A DNA stretch of 64,000 nt from assembly GCF_021412585.1 (NCBI RefSeq), contig NZ_JAKCMI010000027.1, positions 174,489 to 238,488 on the forward strand, in the 5' to 3' direction. Both the position numbers and the translations under genes were made by a program. The stretch comes from Halomonas alkalisoli. Its GTDB lineage: Bacteria; Pseudomonadota; Gammaproteobacteria; Pseudomonadales; Halomonadaceae. Below are positions 16,235-28,558 of the stretch, in pieces. Under the pieces are notes generated by a model that saw nothing but the letters and a program-made list of their open reading frames with translations, was not told where the DNA came from and searched no databases. Every line of letters begins with the position of its first letter. Position 1 is the first letter of the stretch.

Positions 16235-18241
16235 ATGTCGATCCAGATGATTCCCGAAATCGGCCATTTCGCCCTGGTCATCGCCCTGTTGCTGGCGGTG
16301 GCCCAGACGGCGATGCCATTGGCCGGCGCGGCGCTGCGCCGGCCGCTGCTGATGGCCTATGCCCGCCCCATGGCAAGCGGACAGTTCCTGTTCGTGGCAA
16401 TCGCCTATGCCGCTCTCACGGCGAGTTACATGCTGGACGACTTCAGCGTGGCCAACGTGGCCAACAACTCCAACTCCATGCTGCCCTGGTACTACAAGTT
16501 CAGTGCCGTCTGGGGCAACCATGAGGGCTCGGTACTGCTGTGGAGCCTGATGCTGGCCGGCTGGGGCTTCTTTGCCGCCCGCTACTCCCGTGAGCTGCCC
16601 CGTGAGATGGTGGCCCGGGTCGTCGGCGTGCTCGGCGCGGTCTGCGTCGGCTTCCTGCTGTTCATCCTGATCACCTCCAACCCCTTCGAGCGGCTGCTGC
16701 CCAACGTGCCGCAGGATGGCGCCGACCTCAATCCGCTGCTGCAGGACATCGGCCTGATCCTGCATCCGCCGATGCTCTACATGGGCTATGTCGGCTTCTC
16801 GGTGGTCTTCGCCTTTGCCATCGCCGCGCTGCTGGGCGGTCGGCTCGATGCCGCCTGGGCCCGCTGGGCGCGCCCCTGGACCAACCTGGCCTGGGCCTTC
16901 CTGACCGTGGGCATCGCCCTGGGCAGCTGGTGGGCCTACTACGAGCTGGGCTGGGGCGGCTGGTGGTTCTGGGACCCGGTGGAGAACGCCTCGCTGCTGC
17001 CCTGGCTGACGGGCACCGCCCTGATGCACTCCCTGGCGGTGACCGAGAAGCGCGGCTCCTTCAAGAGCTGGACGCTGCTACTGGCGATCACCACCTTCTC
17101 GCTGTCGCTGCTGGGCACCTTCCTGGTGCGTTCCGGCGTGCTGACCTCGGTACACGCCTTCGCCAACGACCCGTCCCGCGGCTTCTTCATCCTGGTGTTG
17201 CTGGGTATCACCGTGGGGCTGTCGCTGCTGATCTTCGCCCTCCGCGCCCCGCGGGTCAGCCACAAGACCAGCTTCAACTGGCTTTCTCGTGACGCCCTGC
17301 TGCTGATCAACAACATCATGCTGGTGATCATCACCGTCACCGTGCTGATGGGTACCGTCTATCCGCTGCTGCTCGACGCCCTCAACCTGGGCAAGATCAG
17401 CGTGGGCCCCCCGTACTTCAACGCCCTGTTCGTGCCGCTCACCGTGATCATGTGCATCTTCATGGGGCTCGGCCCCATCGCACGCTGGAAGCAGACCGAG
17501 GTCCGCTCGCTGGTCAAGCGGCTCTGGCTCGCCGGTGTCGCGGCGCTGGCCATCGGCGTCACCATGCCCTTCATCTTTGGCCAGGAGTGGAACGCCTGGG
17601 TCGCCATCGGCCTGGTGACCGCCATGTGGATCGTGCTGCCGATGTTCCGGGACATCTATGAGAAGACCCGCCATGCACCGACGCGCATCGCCGGGCTCAA
17701 GAAGCTGTCGCTGGCCTACTGGGGCATGCAGCTGGGCCACCTCGGCGTGGCGGTGACCATCATCGGCGTAGCGGTGGTCTCCAACTACAACATCGAGCGC
17801 AACGTGCGCATGAGCATTGGCGACAGCGCCCAGGTCGCGGGCTACACCTTCACCATGACCGAACTCACCAGCCGTCGCGGCCCGAACTTCCTGGCCGACC
17901 GGGCGGTGATCGAGGTCCAGCGTGATGGCAGCAGCCGCAGCTTCACCATGACCCCCGAGAAGCGGCTCTACATCGCCCGCGGCATGCCCATGACCCAGGT
18001 CGCCCTGCGTCCCGGCCTGTTCCGCGACCTCTACGTGGCCATGGGTGAGGACCTCGGCGACAACAGCTGGGCCATGCGCGTGCAGTACAAGCCCTTCGTG
18101 CGCTGGCTATGGCTGGGGGCACTGCTGATGGCCGGCGGCGGCCTGCTGGCGGTGGCCGACCGCCGCTACCGGCGCCTGGCCACGTCGGAGGATCCGGAAA
18201 TGGCACCGGGGCCCGCGGCGTCGAAGGAGGCCACGGCATGA
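16235..18241 (+). CDS. ccmF: Cytochrome c haem lyase subunit CcmF
   Basis: This polytopic membrane protein of 668 residues carries the WWD motif WGGWWFWDPVENASLLPWL near residue 242 and several conserved histidines (NHEGS, LHPPMLYMGY, MHSLAV). CcmF, with CcmH/CcmI, attaches haem covalently to apocytochrome CxxCH motifs in the periplasm. Length and motifs are normal. GGAG lies 7 bases before the ATG. The stop overlaps the next start by 4 bases. Confidence 0.96.
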   Translation: MSIQMIPEIGHFALVIALLLAVAQTAMPLAGAALRRPLLMAYARPMASGQFLFVAIAYAALTASYMLDDFSVANVANNSNSMLPWYYKFSAVWGNHEGSVLLWSLMLAGWGFFAARYSRELPREMVARVVGVLGAVCVGFLLFILITSNPFERLLPNVPQDGADLNPLLQDIGLILHPPMLYMGYVGFSVVFAFAIAALLGGRLDAAWARWARPWTNLAWAFLTVGIALGSWWAYYELGWGGWWFWDPVENASLLPWLTGTALMHSLAVTEKRGSFKSWTLLLAITTFSLSLLGTFLVRSGVLTSVHAFANDPSRGFFILVLLGITVGLSLLIFALRAPRVSHKTSFNWLSRDALLLINNIMLVIITVTVLMGTVYPLLLDALNLGKISVGPPYFNALFVPLTVIMCIFMGLGPIARWKQTEVRSLVKRLWLAGVAALAIGVTMPFIFGQEWNAWVAIGLVTAMWIVLPMFRDIYEKTRHAPTRIAGLKKLSLAYWGMQLGHLGVAVTIIGVAVVSNYNIERNVRMSIGDSAQVAGYTFTMTELTSRRGPNFLADRAVIEVQRDGSSRSFTMTPEKRLYIARGMPMTQVALRPGLFRDLYVAMGEDLGDNSWAMRVQYKPFVRWLWLGALLMAGGGLLAVADRRYRRLATSEDPEMAPGPAASKEATA

Positions 18242-18765
18242 CGCGTCGCCTGATACTGCTGTTGCCGCTGATCGGCTTCCTGGCGCTGTCGGTGTTTCTC
18301 TACCAGGGGCTGTCGCTCAACCCCTTCCACCGCGATTCCGCGCTGATGGCTCGGGACTTTCCGGCCTTCGACAAGGAAACCCTGAAGGACTCGGAGCAGC
18401 GGGTGGATGAGTCGCTGTTCCTCGGCCAGGTCACCCTGGTCAACGTCTGGGGCGAGTGGTGCCCGGAGTGCAAGCGCGAGATGCCCCAGCTGCTCGACCT
18501 GGCCGACCGCGGCATCCGCCTGGTGGGTATCAGCTACAAGGACACCCGCGAGAAGGGCATGGGCTTCCTGCAGGACTTCGGCGACCCCTTCGAAGTCAAT
18601 ATCTTCGACCCGGAGGGCGACCTGAGCTTCGAGCTCGGCGTCTACGGGGCGCCTGAGACCTTCCTGGTGGATCGCGACGGCATCATCCGCTATCACCATA
18701 CCGGCTATATCTCGCCGGAAGACATCCGCAAACACATCCTGCCGGAGGTGGCAAAATGGCAGTGA
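18238..18765 (+). CDS. ccmG: Thiol:disulfide interchange protein CcmG/DsbE
   Basis: This 175-residue membrane-anchored thioredoxin-fold protein has an N-terminal signal anchor (about residues 4-22), active site WGEWCPECKREMP, and the cis-proline loop GVYGAPETFLVD. It keeps apocytochrome cysteines reduced for haem attachment. The ATG overlaps the ccmF stop (ATGA), so the long upstream extension of the open frame is not used. Confidence 0.95.
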   Translation: MTRRLILLLPLIGFLALSVFLYQGLSLNPFHRDSALMARDFPAFDKETLKDSEQRVDESLFLGQVTLVNVWGEWCPECKREMPQLLDLADRGIRLVGISYKDTREKGMGFLQDFGDPFEVNIFDPEGDLSFELGVYGAPETFLVDRDGIIRYHHTGYISPEDIRKHILPEVAKWQ

Positions 18766-19229
18766 TTCGACTGACCCTCGCTAGCCTCGTGCTGTTGCTG
18801 GTAGCCGGTTTGGTACAGGCTGCTGCCATTGAGATGCGCGAATTCGACGACCCGGTCATGGAGCAGCGCTACCGTAGCCTGACCGCCTCGCTGCGCTGCC
18901 CGACCTGCGAAAACCAGGCCATCAACGACTCCGACGCCCCGGTCTCCCGGGACATGCGTGACCGGGTCTACTTCATGCTGCAGGACGGCAGGGCAGACAT
19001 GGAGATCCGCGACCACATGGTCGAGCGCTTCGGCAACTACGTGCTCTACAACCCGCGCCTGGAAGGCCGCACCTACCTGCTGTGGGGGCTGCCGGCCGCG
19101 CTGGTGGTGCTGGGCGGCATCCTGGTGGTGCTGGTGGTGCGCGCGCGGCGCAACGCCTCGGCCCGCGCCCTGAGCGACGAAGAGCGCGCGCGTCTCGACG
19201 CCCTGATCAACCGCGGGAGAACCCCATGA
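18756..19229 (+). CDS. ccmH: Cytochrome c-type biogenesis protein CcmH
   Basis: This 157-residue protein has a cleavable signal peptide (LVLLLVAGLVQAAA), the redox motif LRCPTCENQAI (LRCxxC) and a C-terminal transmembrane helix near residues 106-128. It is the short CcmH form and works with the separately encoded CcmI that follows. It overlaps ccmG by 10 bases and ccmI by 4 bases. Confidence 0.95.
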   Translation: MAVIRLTLASLVLLLVAGLVQAAAIEMREFDDPVMEQRYRSLTASLRCPTCENQAINDSDAPVSRDMRDRVYFMLQDGRADMEIRDHMVERFGNYVLYNPRLEGRTYLLWGLPAALVVLGGILVVLVVRARRNASARALSDEERARLDALINRGRTP

Positions 19230-20452
19230 GTCTGTTGTGGCTTGCCTTTGCCATTCTCCTGCTGCCCGCGCTGTGGCTGCTGGTGGCCCCCCTGCGCCGG
19301 GCGCGCCTGGTGCACGATGCTCAGGTGAGCTTCGAGGAGAATGACAAGTCCGCGGAACAGAACGTGGCGATCTATCGCCGCCGCCTGGCATCGCTGGAGG
19401 CGGCGCTGGAGCGGGGCGATATCGACCAGGCCCGCTTCGAGGAGGATCGCTTGGAGCTCGATCGCAGCCTGCTCGAGGATACCGAAGCCCTGAAACGTCC
19501 TCCGCTGCACTCGCCCGCTTCCGGCCGCTTCGTCGTCCCGCTGGTGGCGGTGGCCGTGGTGATCGGATCGGTGGCCTGGTACCTGCAACACGGCGCCGAA
19601 GGCGACCTGGCGATCTACGAGGCCTACCAGGAGAGCGACTCCCTGCCGACGCTGGTGGAGCGGCTGGAGCAGCAGGCGGAACGCCAGCCGAACAACCCCA
19701 ATGTCTGGGCCTCCCTCTACCCCATCTACCGCGATTCCGGCCAGGGCACCGCGGCGCTGAATGCGCTGGAGAACCTGATTGAACTCGAGGGGCGGCAGCC
19801 ATCGCTGCTGGCGCAGAAGGCCCAGCTCAAGTTCTTCATGGCCAACCGCAGCGTCACCGACGAAGTGCAGGCGCTGGTGGACGAGACCCTGGAGCGTGAC
19901 CCCCGCGAGCCCACTATCCTCGGCATGCTCGGCGTCCAGGCCTTCGATGGCGGCGATTACGAGCTGGCCATCGATCGCTGGCGGCGTGCCATTGCCGGCA
20001 TGTCCGACTCCAGCTCCTCGGAAGCCCTGCGGGAAGGCATTCGCATCGCCCAGCAGCGCATGGGCGTCGCATCGGAAGAGCAGGAGCCCATCGCCCAGGG
20101 GCCGGGAATCCATGTGAGCGTTCGCCTGGACGAGAGCCTCGAGGGCATGCTCGATGACGACACCCGGGTGTTCATCATCGCCCGGGACATGGAGGGCGAA
20201 CTGCCCCCGCTGGCCGTGGCCCGGGTCACGCTTGGCGACCTGCCCACGAGCCTGGTGCTCGACGACCGGCATGCCATGTCCGACGAAGCGAGCCTCTCCC
20301 AGGTGAGCGAGGCCAGGCTGCTGGTCCGCGTCACCTCCAGTGGCGACGCCACGCCGGCACCGGGTGACATGTTCGGCGACCTCGATGGCGTTGCCGTGGG
20401 CAGCGTCGACGACGCACCCGTGGAGGTCGTCATCGACCGCCTCGTCGAGTAG
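19226..20452 (+). CDS. ccmI: Cytochrome c maturation apocytochrome chaperone CcmI
   Basis: This 408-residue protein has an N-terminal hydrophobic helix (LLWLAFAILLLPALWLLVAP), a cytoplasmic leucine-zipper-like loop, a second helix near residues 95-110 and a periplasmic TPR region (WASLYPIYRDSGQGTAALNALENL onward). Its C-terminal domain resembles those that bind apocytochrome c. CcmI delivers apocytochromes to CcmF/H. The start overlaps the ccmH stop in ATGA. It is the last gene of the ccm operon; smc follows after only 5 bp, so transcription may continue. Confidence 0.92.
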   Translation: MSLLWLAFAILLLPALWLLVAPLRRARLVHDAQVSFEENDKSAEQNVAIYRRRLASLEAALERGDIDQARFEEDRLELDRSLLEDTEALKRPPLHSPASGRFVVPLVAVAVVIGSVAWYLQHGAEGDLAIYEAYQESDSLPTLVERLEQQAERQPNNPNVWASLYPIYRDSGQGTAALNALENLIELEGRQPSLLAQKAQLKFFMANRSVTDEVQALVDETLERDPREPTILGMLGVQAFDGGDYELAIDRWRRAIAGMSDSSSSEALREGIRIAQQRMGVASEEQEPIAQGPGIHVSVRLDESLEGMLDDDTRVFIIARDMEGELPPLAVARVTLGDLPTSLVLDDRHAMSDEASLSQVSEARLLVRVTSSGDATPAPGDMFGDLDGVAVGSVDDAPVEVVIDRLVE

Positions 20453-20457
20453 CCGGG

Positions 20458-23400
20458 ATGCGACTGACCTCGATCCGCCTGAGCGGGTTCAAGTCCTTCG
20501 TCGATCCGGTCACGGTGCCCTTCGATGGCAACATGACCGCCATCGTGGGCCCCAACGGCTGCGGCAAGTCGAACATCATCGATGCCGTGCGCTGGGTCAT
20601 GGGCGAATCCTCGGCCAAGACCCTGCGCGGCGAATCGATGACCGACGTCATCTTCAACGGCTCCACCGGTCGCAAGCCGGTGGGGCAGGCCGCCATCGAA
20701 CTGCTGTTCGACAACCGCGACGGCACCATGGGCGGCATCTACGCCCAGTACGCCGAGATCGCCGTCAAGCGTCTGGTCTCTCGCGACGGCCAGTCCGCCT
20801 ACTTCTTCAACGGCCAGAAGTGTCGTCGCCGCGACATCGCCGACCTCTTCCTGGGAACCGGCCTCGGCCCGCGCTCCTACGCCATCATCGGCCAGGGCAT
20901 GATCTCGCGGCTGATCGAGGCACGCCCCGAGGAGCTGCGTGCCACCCTCGAGGAAGCGGCCGGTATCTCCAAGTACAAGGAGCGTCGCCGGGAGACCGAG
21001 AACCGCATGCGGCGCACCCGGGAGAATCTCGAGCGCCTGGATGACATCCGCGAGGAGCTCGACAAGCAGCTCGAACGCCTGCGGCGCCAGGCCGAGGCGG
21101 CGCGGCGCTACCAGACCCTCAAGGAACAGGAGCACCGGCTCAAGGGCGAGCTGGCGCTGCTGCGTGGCCGCGCCTTGCGTGCCCGCCAGGGTGAGGAGGA
21201 GAGCCGCGTCCGCGAGCTGGAAACCGCCGTGGAGCGCGAGATCCTCGGCATGCGGCAGTGCGAGACCCGCCTCGAGGAGGCCCGTGCCGGCCACGACCGC
21301 CTGGCCGAGGAGCTGGAAGCGAGCCAGGCGCGCTTCTTCGAGACCACCGGCGCCATCGCCCGGCTGGAGCAGAACCTGGAGCACGCACGCAGCCGGGAAG
21401 CCCAGCTGGGGCGCGACCTGGAGAGCGCCCATCGCGAGCTGGCCGAGCTGGACCGGCTGGGCGAAGACGACCAGGCGCGGCTGGCAGGGCTCGACGAGCG
21501 GCTCGAGCGCCTGGGCCCCGAACAGGAGGAAGTCGCCGAACAGCTGGCCGAGCTGGAGGCGATGCTGGAAGAGGCGGAGCCCGGTGCCGAGGAGGCCGAG
21601 CTCGCCTACGAGGCCTTCAGCGAGGGCTGGCGCGAAGCCAGCCGCGAGGCCGAGCGCGCGCAGGACCGCCTGCGCGAACTGGAAGAGCGGCTGGCACGGC
21701 TGGATGCCGACGAGCAGCGCCGCCGCCAGCAGCAGCAGGAGCTGCCGGACCTGTCCGAGCTGCAGGCTCGGCGGGGCGAGCTCCAGGAGCGTCTGGCCGA
21801 GTTCCGGCTGGAGCAGGAGAGCGCCGAGGCACGGCGCGAGCAGCTGCAGGAGCAGCGCGACACGGCGCGGGCCGCCGCCGCCGAGCTGGAGCAGCGACGC
21901 GAGGAACAGCGCGCCCGGCGCAGTGCGCTCCAGGGTGAGCTCGCCTCGCTGGAAGCGCTGATCCAGGCCGCCCTGACCGATCCGGACGAAGCGCTGGCGT
22001 CCCACCTGGCCGACCACGGCCTGGGCGACGCCCCCCGGCTGGGGGAGTCCCTGGAGGTCGACCATGGCTGGGAGGCCAGTGTCTCCTGGGTGTTGGCGCC
22101 GTGGCTCAAGGCGCGGCTGGCCACCCCCGGCTCCTTTCAGGCCGCAAGCGATGCGCCGCCCGCCGAACTGGGAGCGCTCTCCCCCGATACCGCTGGCGAG
22201 CCGCCGTCCCACAGCCTGGCGGCCCGGGTGCGCGGCGCCGGTGCCGCGTCGGCCTGGCTGGGGGCGATTCGCTGCGTCGAAAGCGATGCCCAGGCCTGGG
22301 AGGAGCGCGAAGGCCTGGCCGCAGGGGAGAGCCTGATCACGCCACAGGGGCTATGGCTGGGCAGTGACTGGATACGCCACCGTGGCCAGGGCGCGGGCCC
22401 CGATGCGCTGCTGGTCAGCCGGCGGCGCCGGGACGAGGTGGCCGCCGAGCTCGACGGCGTCGAGACCCGCCTGGTCGCTCAGGACGCCGAGCTGGCCGTC
22501 GAGCGCGAGCGGGCTGAGCAGGCCGAAGGCGCCCTCGAGGGCGTGCGTCACGACGAACGCCGCCTGGCCGCGGAACATCAACAGCTGGCGGTGCAGGATA
22601 GCGGCCTGGCCAGCCGGCTCGAGCACCTGCAGGGCCGGGCCGCCGAACTGGTCGAGGAGGTCGAGCGACTGCGCGAGACCGGCGAAGAGACGCGGCTGGC
22701 GATCGAGGAGGCCCGTGAGCAGTGGCAGCAGGCCATGGCGAGGCTCGAGGAGGGCGCCGAGCAGCGCGAGCGGCTGGAGCGGGAGCGCAGCCAGAGTCGT
22801 GAGCGGCTCGCCTCGCTGCGTGCCCGCCAGCGCCCGCTGAACGAGCGCGCCCAGCAGCTGGCGCTGGAGTACCAGCGGTTGAGCACCGAGCGGGCGGGCC
22901 TGGCGGAGCAGCAGGGGCGCGCCGGCGACGCCCGCCAGCGTCTTGCGACCCGCTGTGGCGAACTGAGCGAAGCGCTGGAACAGCTGCGCGAGCCCGACGA
23001 GGAGCAGCGCGAGCGGCTCGACGATCTGCTGCATCGGCGCGAAGGCGACGAGCGGGCGCTCAATGAGGTGCGTGGCCGTGCCGCCGAGCTGGCCGAACGG
23101 CTGCGTGAGGACGAGCAGGCCCGGCAGGGCCACGAGCGCAGCCTGGAAGGCATTCGCGAGCGCCTGCAGGAGTCACGCATGCAGGTCCAGGCGCTGGCGC
23201 TCAAGGCCGAAACCCAGGACGAGCAGCTGGCTGAACTCGGTCATGATACTGCGGTCCTACTGGAGTCGCTGGACCCCGAGGCGACGGAATCCGCCTGGCA
23301 GACCCGGCTGGAGGAGGTCGCCGAGCGGGTTCGCCGGCTGGGTGCGATCAACCTTGCCGCCATCGAGGAGTACGACCAGCAGGCCGAGCGTCGCGACTAC

Positions 23401-23952
23401 CTGGAGGCCCAGCAGGCCGAGTTGAACGAGGCGCTGGAGACTCTGGAGAAGGCGATTCGACGGATTGACCAGGAAACCCGCACCCGTTTTCGTGACACCT
23501 TCGAGCGGGTCAATCAGGGCCTGCAGACGCTTTTCCCCCGAGTCTTCGGCGGTGGAACCGCATGGTTGACGCTCACCGGGGATGATTTGCTGGATACCGG
23601 GGTGGCGATCATGGCACGTCCTCCCGGCAAGAAGAACAGCACCATTCACCTGCTCTCGGGGGGCGAAAAGGCACTGACTGCCCTGTCGCTGGTCTTCGCC
23701 ATCTTCCAGCTCAATCCGGCGCCTTTCTGCATGCTCGACGAGGTGGATGCGCCATTGGATGACGCGAACGTGGGTCGCTATGCCAAACTGGTGAAGGACA
23801 TGTCGGATTCGGTGCAGTTCATCTATATTACCCACAACAAGATCGCCATGGAGGCGGCGGAAAGGTTGATGGGTGTTACCATGCAGGAGCCTGGTGTATC
23901 ACGCCTGGTTGCGGTAGGGGTCGAAGAGGCCGCCGCGCTAGCCGAGGCCTGA
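20458..23952 (+). CDS. smc: Chromosome segregation ATPase SMC
   Basis: This 1164-residue SMC protein has an N-terminal Walker A, VGPNGCGKSNIID, at about residues 31-43. Long coiled coils rich in Glu, Arg and Leu flank a hinge at about residues 515-645, where coiled-coil bias is lost. The C-terminal ABC signature is LLSGGEKALTALSL and the Walker B is FCMLDEVDAPLDD. It compacts and segregates the chromosome with ScpA/ScpB. Presence of smc rather than mukB fits Pseudomonas/Halomonas-type gammaproteobacteria. No strong ribosome site is seen; coupling to ccmI 5 bp upstream is possible. Confidence 0.96.
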   Translation: MRLTSIRLSGFKSFVDPVTVPFDGNMTAIVGPNGCGKSNIIDAVRWVMGESSAKTLRGESMTDVIFNGSTGRKPVGQAAIELLFDNRDGTMGGIYAQYAEIAVKRLVSRDGQSAYFFNGQKCRRRDIADLFLGTGLGPRSYAIIGQGMISRLIEARPEELRATLEEAAGISKYKERRRETENRMRRTRENLERLDDIREELDKQLERLRRQAEAARRYQTLKEQEHRLKGELALLRGRALRARQGEEESRVRELETAVEREILGMRQCETRLEEARAGHDRLAEELEASQARFFETTGAIARLEQNLEHARSREAQLGRDLESAHRELAELDRLGEDDQARLAGLDERLERLGPEQEEVAEQLAELEAMLEEAEPGAEEAELAYEAFSEGWREASREAERAQDRLRELEERLARLDADEQRRRQQQQELPDLSELQARRGELQERLAEFRLEQESAEARREQLQEQRDTARAAAAELEQRREEQRARRSALQGELASLEALIQAALTDPDEALASHLADHGLGDAPRLGESLEVDHGWEASVSWVLAPWLKARLATPGSFQAASDAPPAELGALSPDTAGEPPSHSLAARVRGAGAASAWLGAIRCVESDAQAWEEREGLAAGESLITPQGLWLGSDWIRHRGQGAGPDALLVSRRRRDEVAAELDGVETRLVAQDAELAVERERAEQAEGALEGVRHDERRLAAEHQQLAVQDSGLASRLEHLQGRAAELVEEVERLRETGEETRLAIEEAREQWQQAMARLEEGAEQRERLERERSQSRERLASLRARQRPLNERAQQLALEYQRLSTERAGLAEQQGRAGDARQRLATRCGELSEALEQLREPDEEQRERLDDLLHRREGDERALNEVRGRAAELAERLREDEQARQGHERSLEGIRERLQESRMQVQALALKAETQDEQLAELGHDTAVLLESLDPEATESAWQTRLEEVAERVRRLGAINLAAIEEYDQQAERRDYLEAQQAELNEALETLEKAIRRIDQETRTRFRDTFERVNQGLQTLFPRVFGGGTAWLTLTGDDLLDTGVAIMARPPGKKNSTIHLLSGGEKALTALSLVFAIFQLNPAPFCMLDEVDAPLDDANVGRYAKLVKDMSDSVQFIYITHNKIAMEAAERLMGVTMQEPGVSRLVAVGVEEAAALAEA

Positions 23953-24188
23953 CGTGGCTGGCAAGTGTTATAGACACGCGATAACAGAGCGGTTACAGAA
24001 TAGTCATCATGGTCAGATCGCACTATCGAAGTGTGAAATGACAGGGAAAGGCGCAGGGTCGATTGGACTCTCAAGCGAGAATGCCGGGGCTTGACAAATA
24101 AAAAAAGTGGCCCTTTTTCAGGCAATCGCGCTATGCTGTTGACGGACATCCATCCGGCATGGCGCCCTAGTGATAGGCAAGACGACCC

Positions 24189-25967
24189 ATGGAACTTAGA
24201 GAATGGCTGATCATTCTGGGGCTGGCACTGGTGACTCTCATCGTTGTTGATGGGGTACGTCGCCTGAAACGCCAGCGCCGAGTGCCCCGCCTGGACCAGG
24301 TAGGGGAAAACAACAACCACGGTAGCGATGACGCAACAGCATCGTCCGAGGCTGACACAAACTGGGAACTGCCCAACGGTGGGGCGCGTGTCATCAGCCC
24401 TGCCAGTTATGCCCAGGGGCAGAGCAAACCCAAGCCCAAATTGAAGCGCCAGGAACATCCTGGTCCTTCACGGGTGCTGTCCGGCCTGAAGGCCGCGAGG
24501 CACACACCCGGAGCGGGTCCGCCGCCAGGGGCGTCGTCGCCACCGCGTGACGACACCCAGGCACGCCATGCCGTGCGGGCCCAACCATCGATGGAAGAGC
24601 CGTCGCTTGAAAAGCCATCGGTTGAAGCGCCATCATTTAACGAGCCATCGCTCGAAGCGACAGGTGCCCCGAAAGCGTCGGCTGCGTCCAGCGAGCCGCG
24701 TCGCGATGATGTCGTCGCTGATGCCGCATCTACGCGCGGGCGTGATCACGAGACGGCTTCATCGAGCAGCGAGCCTTCGGTTGCCGGGCGCGAAGCGCCC
24801 AGCGTGCCACCGACGGTGCAAGCGCGACAGGAAGCCCCCGTCGACGCCACGGCCAGCCCGACGTCACAGCGCCCTGACGATGCCAAAGCGGATGTCCCCC
24901 GTCGCGAGCCGACGCTCTCGGCTCTGGACGATGCCGAGCCGCCCGCCGCCATGGCTGCCGAGCCGCTGGCCGCCGATCCCCAGGACCACGAAGAACTGCA
25001 TGACGACGACGAGCGCTATCGCCTCGTCGATCTGGAGGGCATGACCGACTCGCTCAAGAGCGGGTCGCGGCGCATGGGCCATTCGGTCCAGCGCTTCGGC
25101 GTTTCCGTGCAGCAGCGTCTGGCCAAGCGGCGTGAAGCGAAGCGGAAGGAAAAGGCACGCCGTGAGCAGGCGCGTGCCGAGAAGGCCGCCCGGGATGCCC
25201 AGCGCCGCCGTGAGGCCGAGGCCGAGAAGGCCGCCAGGGATGCCGAGCGCCGCCGCCTCGAGGCCCAGGTCATCGAGATGGCCGACGACGACGATCCGCT
25301 GTTCGCTCCGCCACGCACGCGGCAACCGGTGGCGGATCGGGATGATCCCGCCTACGACGAGCCGATGCCGTCCGCTGCCGAGCACGCCTCTGCCGCCGAG
25401 CCGGACGTCGCGATGTACGATGACGACCTGATTGACGACGACGTAGTGCGGGCCCACCCGACACTGGCCAAGGCGCTGCGGCACGACGTCAATGCCGAGC
25501 GCGCCCGGGAGACCCTCAGCCATTCCGACGAGGTCATCGTCATCAGCGTGCTTTCCCGTGACGAGCAGGGCTTCTCCGGCGAGGCGCTGCTGGATCTGAT
25601 GCTGGCCTGCGGCCTGCGCTACAGCAGCGAGATGGGTATCTTCCATCGCTTCGAGACCGAGGACCCGGAGAGCGAACTGCAATTCTCCATGGTCAACGTG
25701 ATCAAGCCAGGGACCTTCCCCATCGAGGCCATGGACGAGTTCCGCACGCCTGGCGTCACCCTGCTGATGCCACTGCCCGGCGCGCTGGATACGGCGGCAG
25801 CCTTCGAAGCGATGGTGGAAACCGCCATGGTGATCGTGCGCAACCTGGGTGGCGAGCTGAAGGACGAGAATCACAGCGTGATGACCGCCCAGACCGTGGA
25901 GTTCGCCCGCCAGCGCGTGCAGGAGTTCGAGCGCCGCAACCGCCTCAATCGCTACCAGGTGAACTGA
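24189..25967 (+). CDS. zipA: Cell division protein ZipA with extended linker
   Basis: This 592-residue protein has an N-terminal membrane anchor (LREWLIILGLALVTLIVVDGV) with the basic RRLKRQRR stop-transfer. A very long linker follows, then the FtsZ-binding ZipA domain at about residues 450-585 (VISVLSRDEQGFSGEALLDLMLACGLRY to the C-terminus). Escherichia coli ZipA has 328 residues; the extra length is all in the linker. The linker contains a Ser/Pro/Glu repeat (EPSLEKPSVEAPSFNEPSLEA is the core, residues about 138-158). It also contains a charged helical stretch with a repeated EKAARDAxRRR unit. ZipA tethers FtsZ to the inner membrane. The smc-zipA-ligA order is typical. Confidence 0.93.
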   Translation: MELREWLIILGLALVTLIVVDGVRRLKRQRRVPRLDQVGENNNHGSDDATASSEADTNWELPNGGARVISPASYAQGQSKPKPKLKRQEHPGPSRVLSGLKAARHTPGAGPPPGASSPPRDDTQARHAVRAQPSMEEPSLEKPSVEAPSFNEPSLEATGAPKASAASSEPRRDDVVADAASTRGRDHETASSSSEPSVAGREAPSVPPTVQARQEAPVDATASPTSQRPDDAKADVPRREPTLSALDDAEPPAAMAAEPLAADPQDHEELHDDDERYRLVDLEGMTDSLKSGSRRMGHSVQRFGVSVQQRLAKRREAKRKEKARREQARAEKAARDAQRRREAEAEKAARDAERRRLEAQVIEMADDDDPLFAPPRTRQPVADRDDPAYDEPMPSAAEHASAAEPDVAMYDDDLIDDDVVRAHPTLAKALRHDVNAERARETLSHSDEVIVISVLSRDEQGFSGEALLDLMLACGLRYSSEMGIFHRFETEDPESELQFSMVNVIKPGTFPIEAMDEFRTPGVTLLMPLPGALDTAAAFEAMVETAMVIVRNLGGELKDENHSVMTAQTVEFARQRVQEFERRNRLNRYQVN

Positions 25968-25995
25968 TTCCTGACCGAGTGCCATGCCGTACCTG

Positions 25996-28388
<2,393 letters not shown>

Positions 28389-28558
28389 TGCTTTGCGACC
28401 TTTGTTCAGTCTCGACCGGAGAGAAATGTAACGAAGATTTGATCTGAATCATTTGATTAATATTCTCAACACTCGTGATGATATTTCTGGTACTTCAGCC
28501 GAAATCTCTCAACTAGGGTAGTGGTTTGCTGGCTCCTGTCTCGAAGGATGGGTTTGCA

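Noticed and set aside
19957..22212. A 751-codon minus-strand open frame opposite ccmI and smc.
   Set aside because: Low-complexity Leu/Gly/Ala translation produced by the antisense of the Glu/Arg-rich SMC coiled coil; not a protein.
24091..24137. TTGACA with TATGCT upstream of zipA, considered as a promoter.
   Set aside because: The spacing is 35 bases, far from the usual 17, and no better -10 lies at the right distance.
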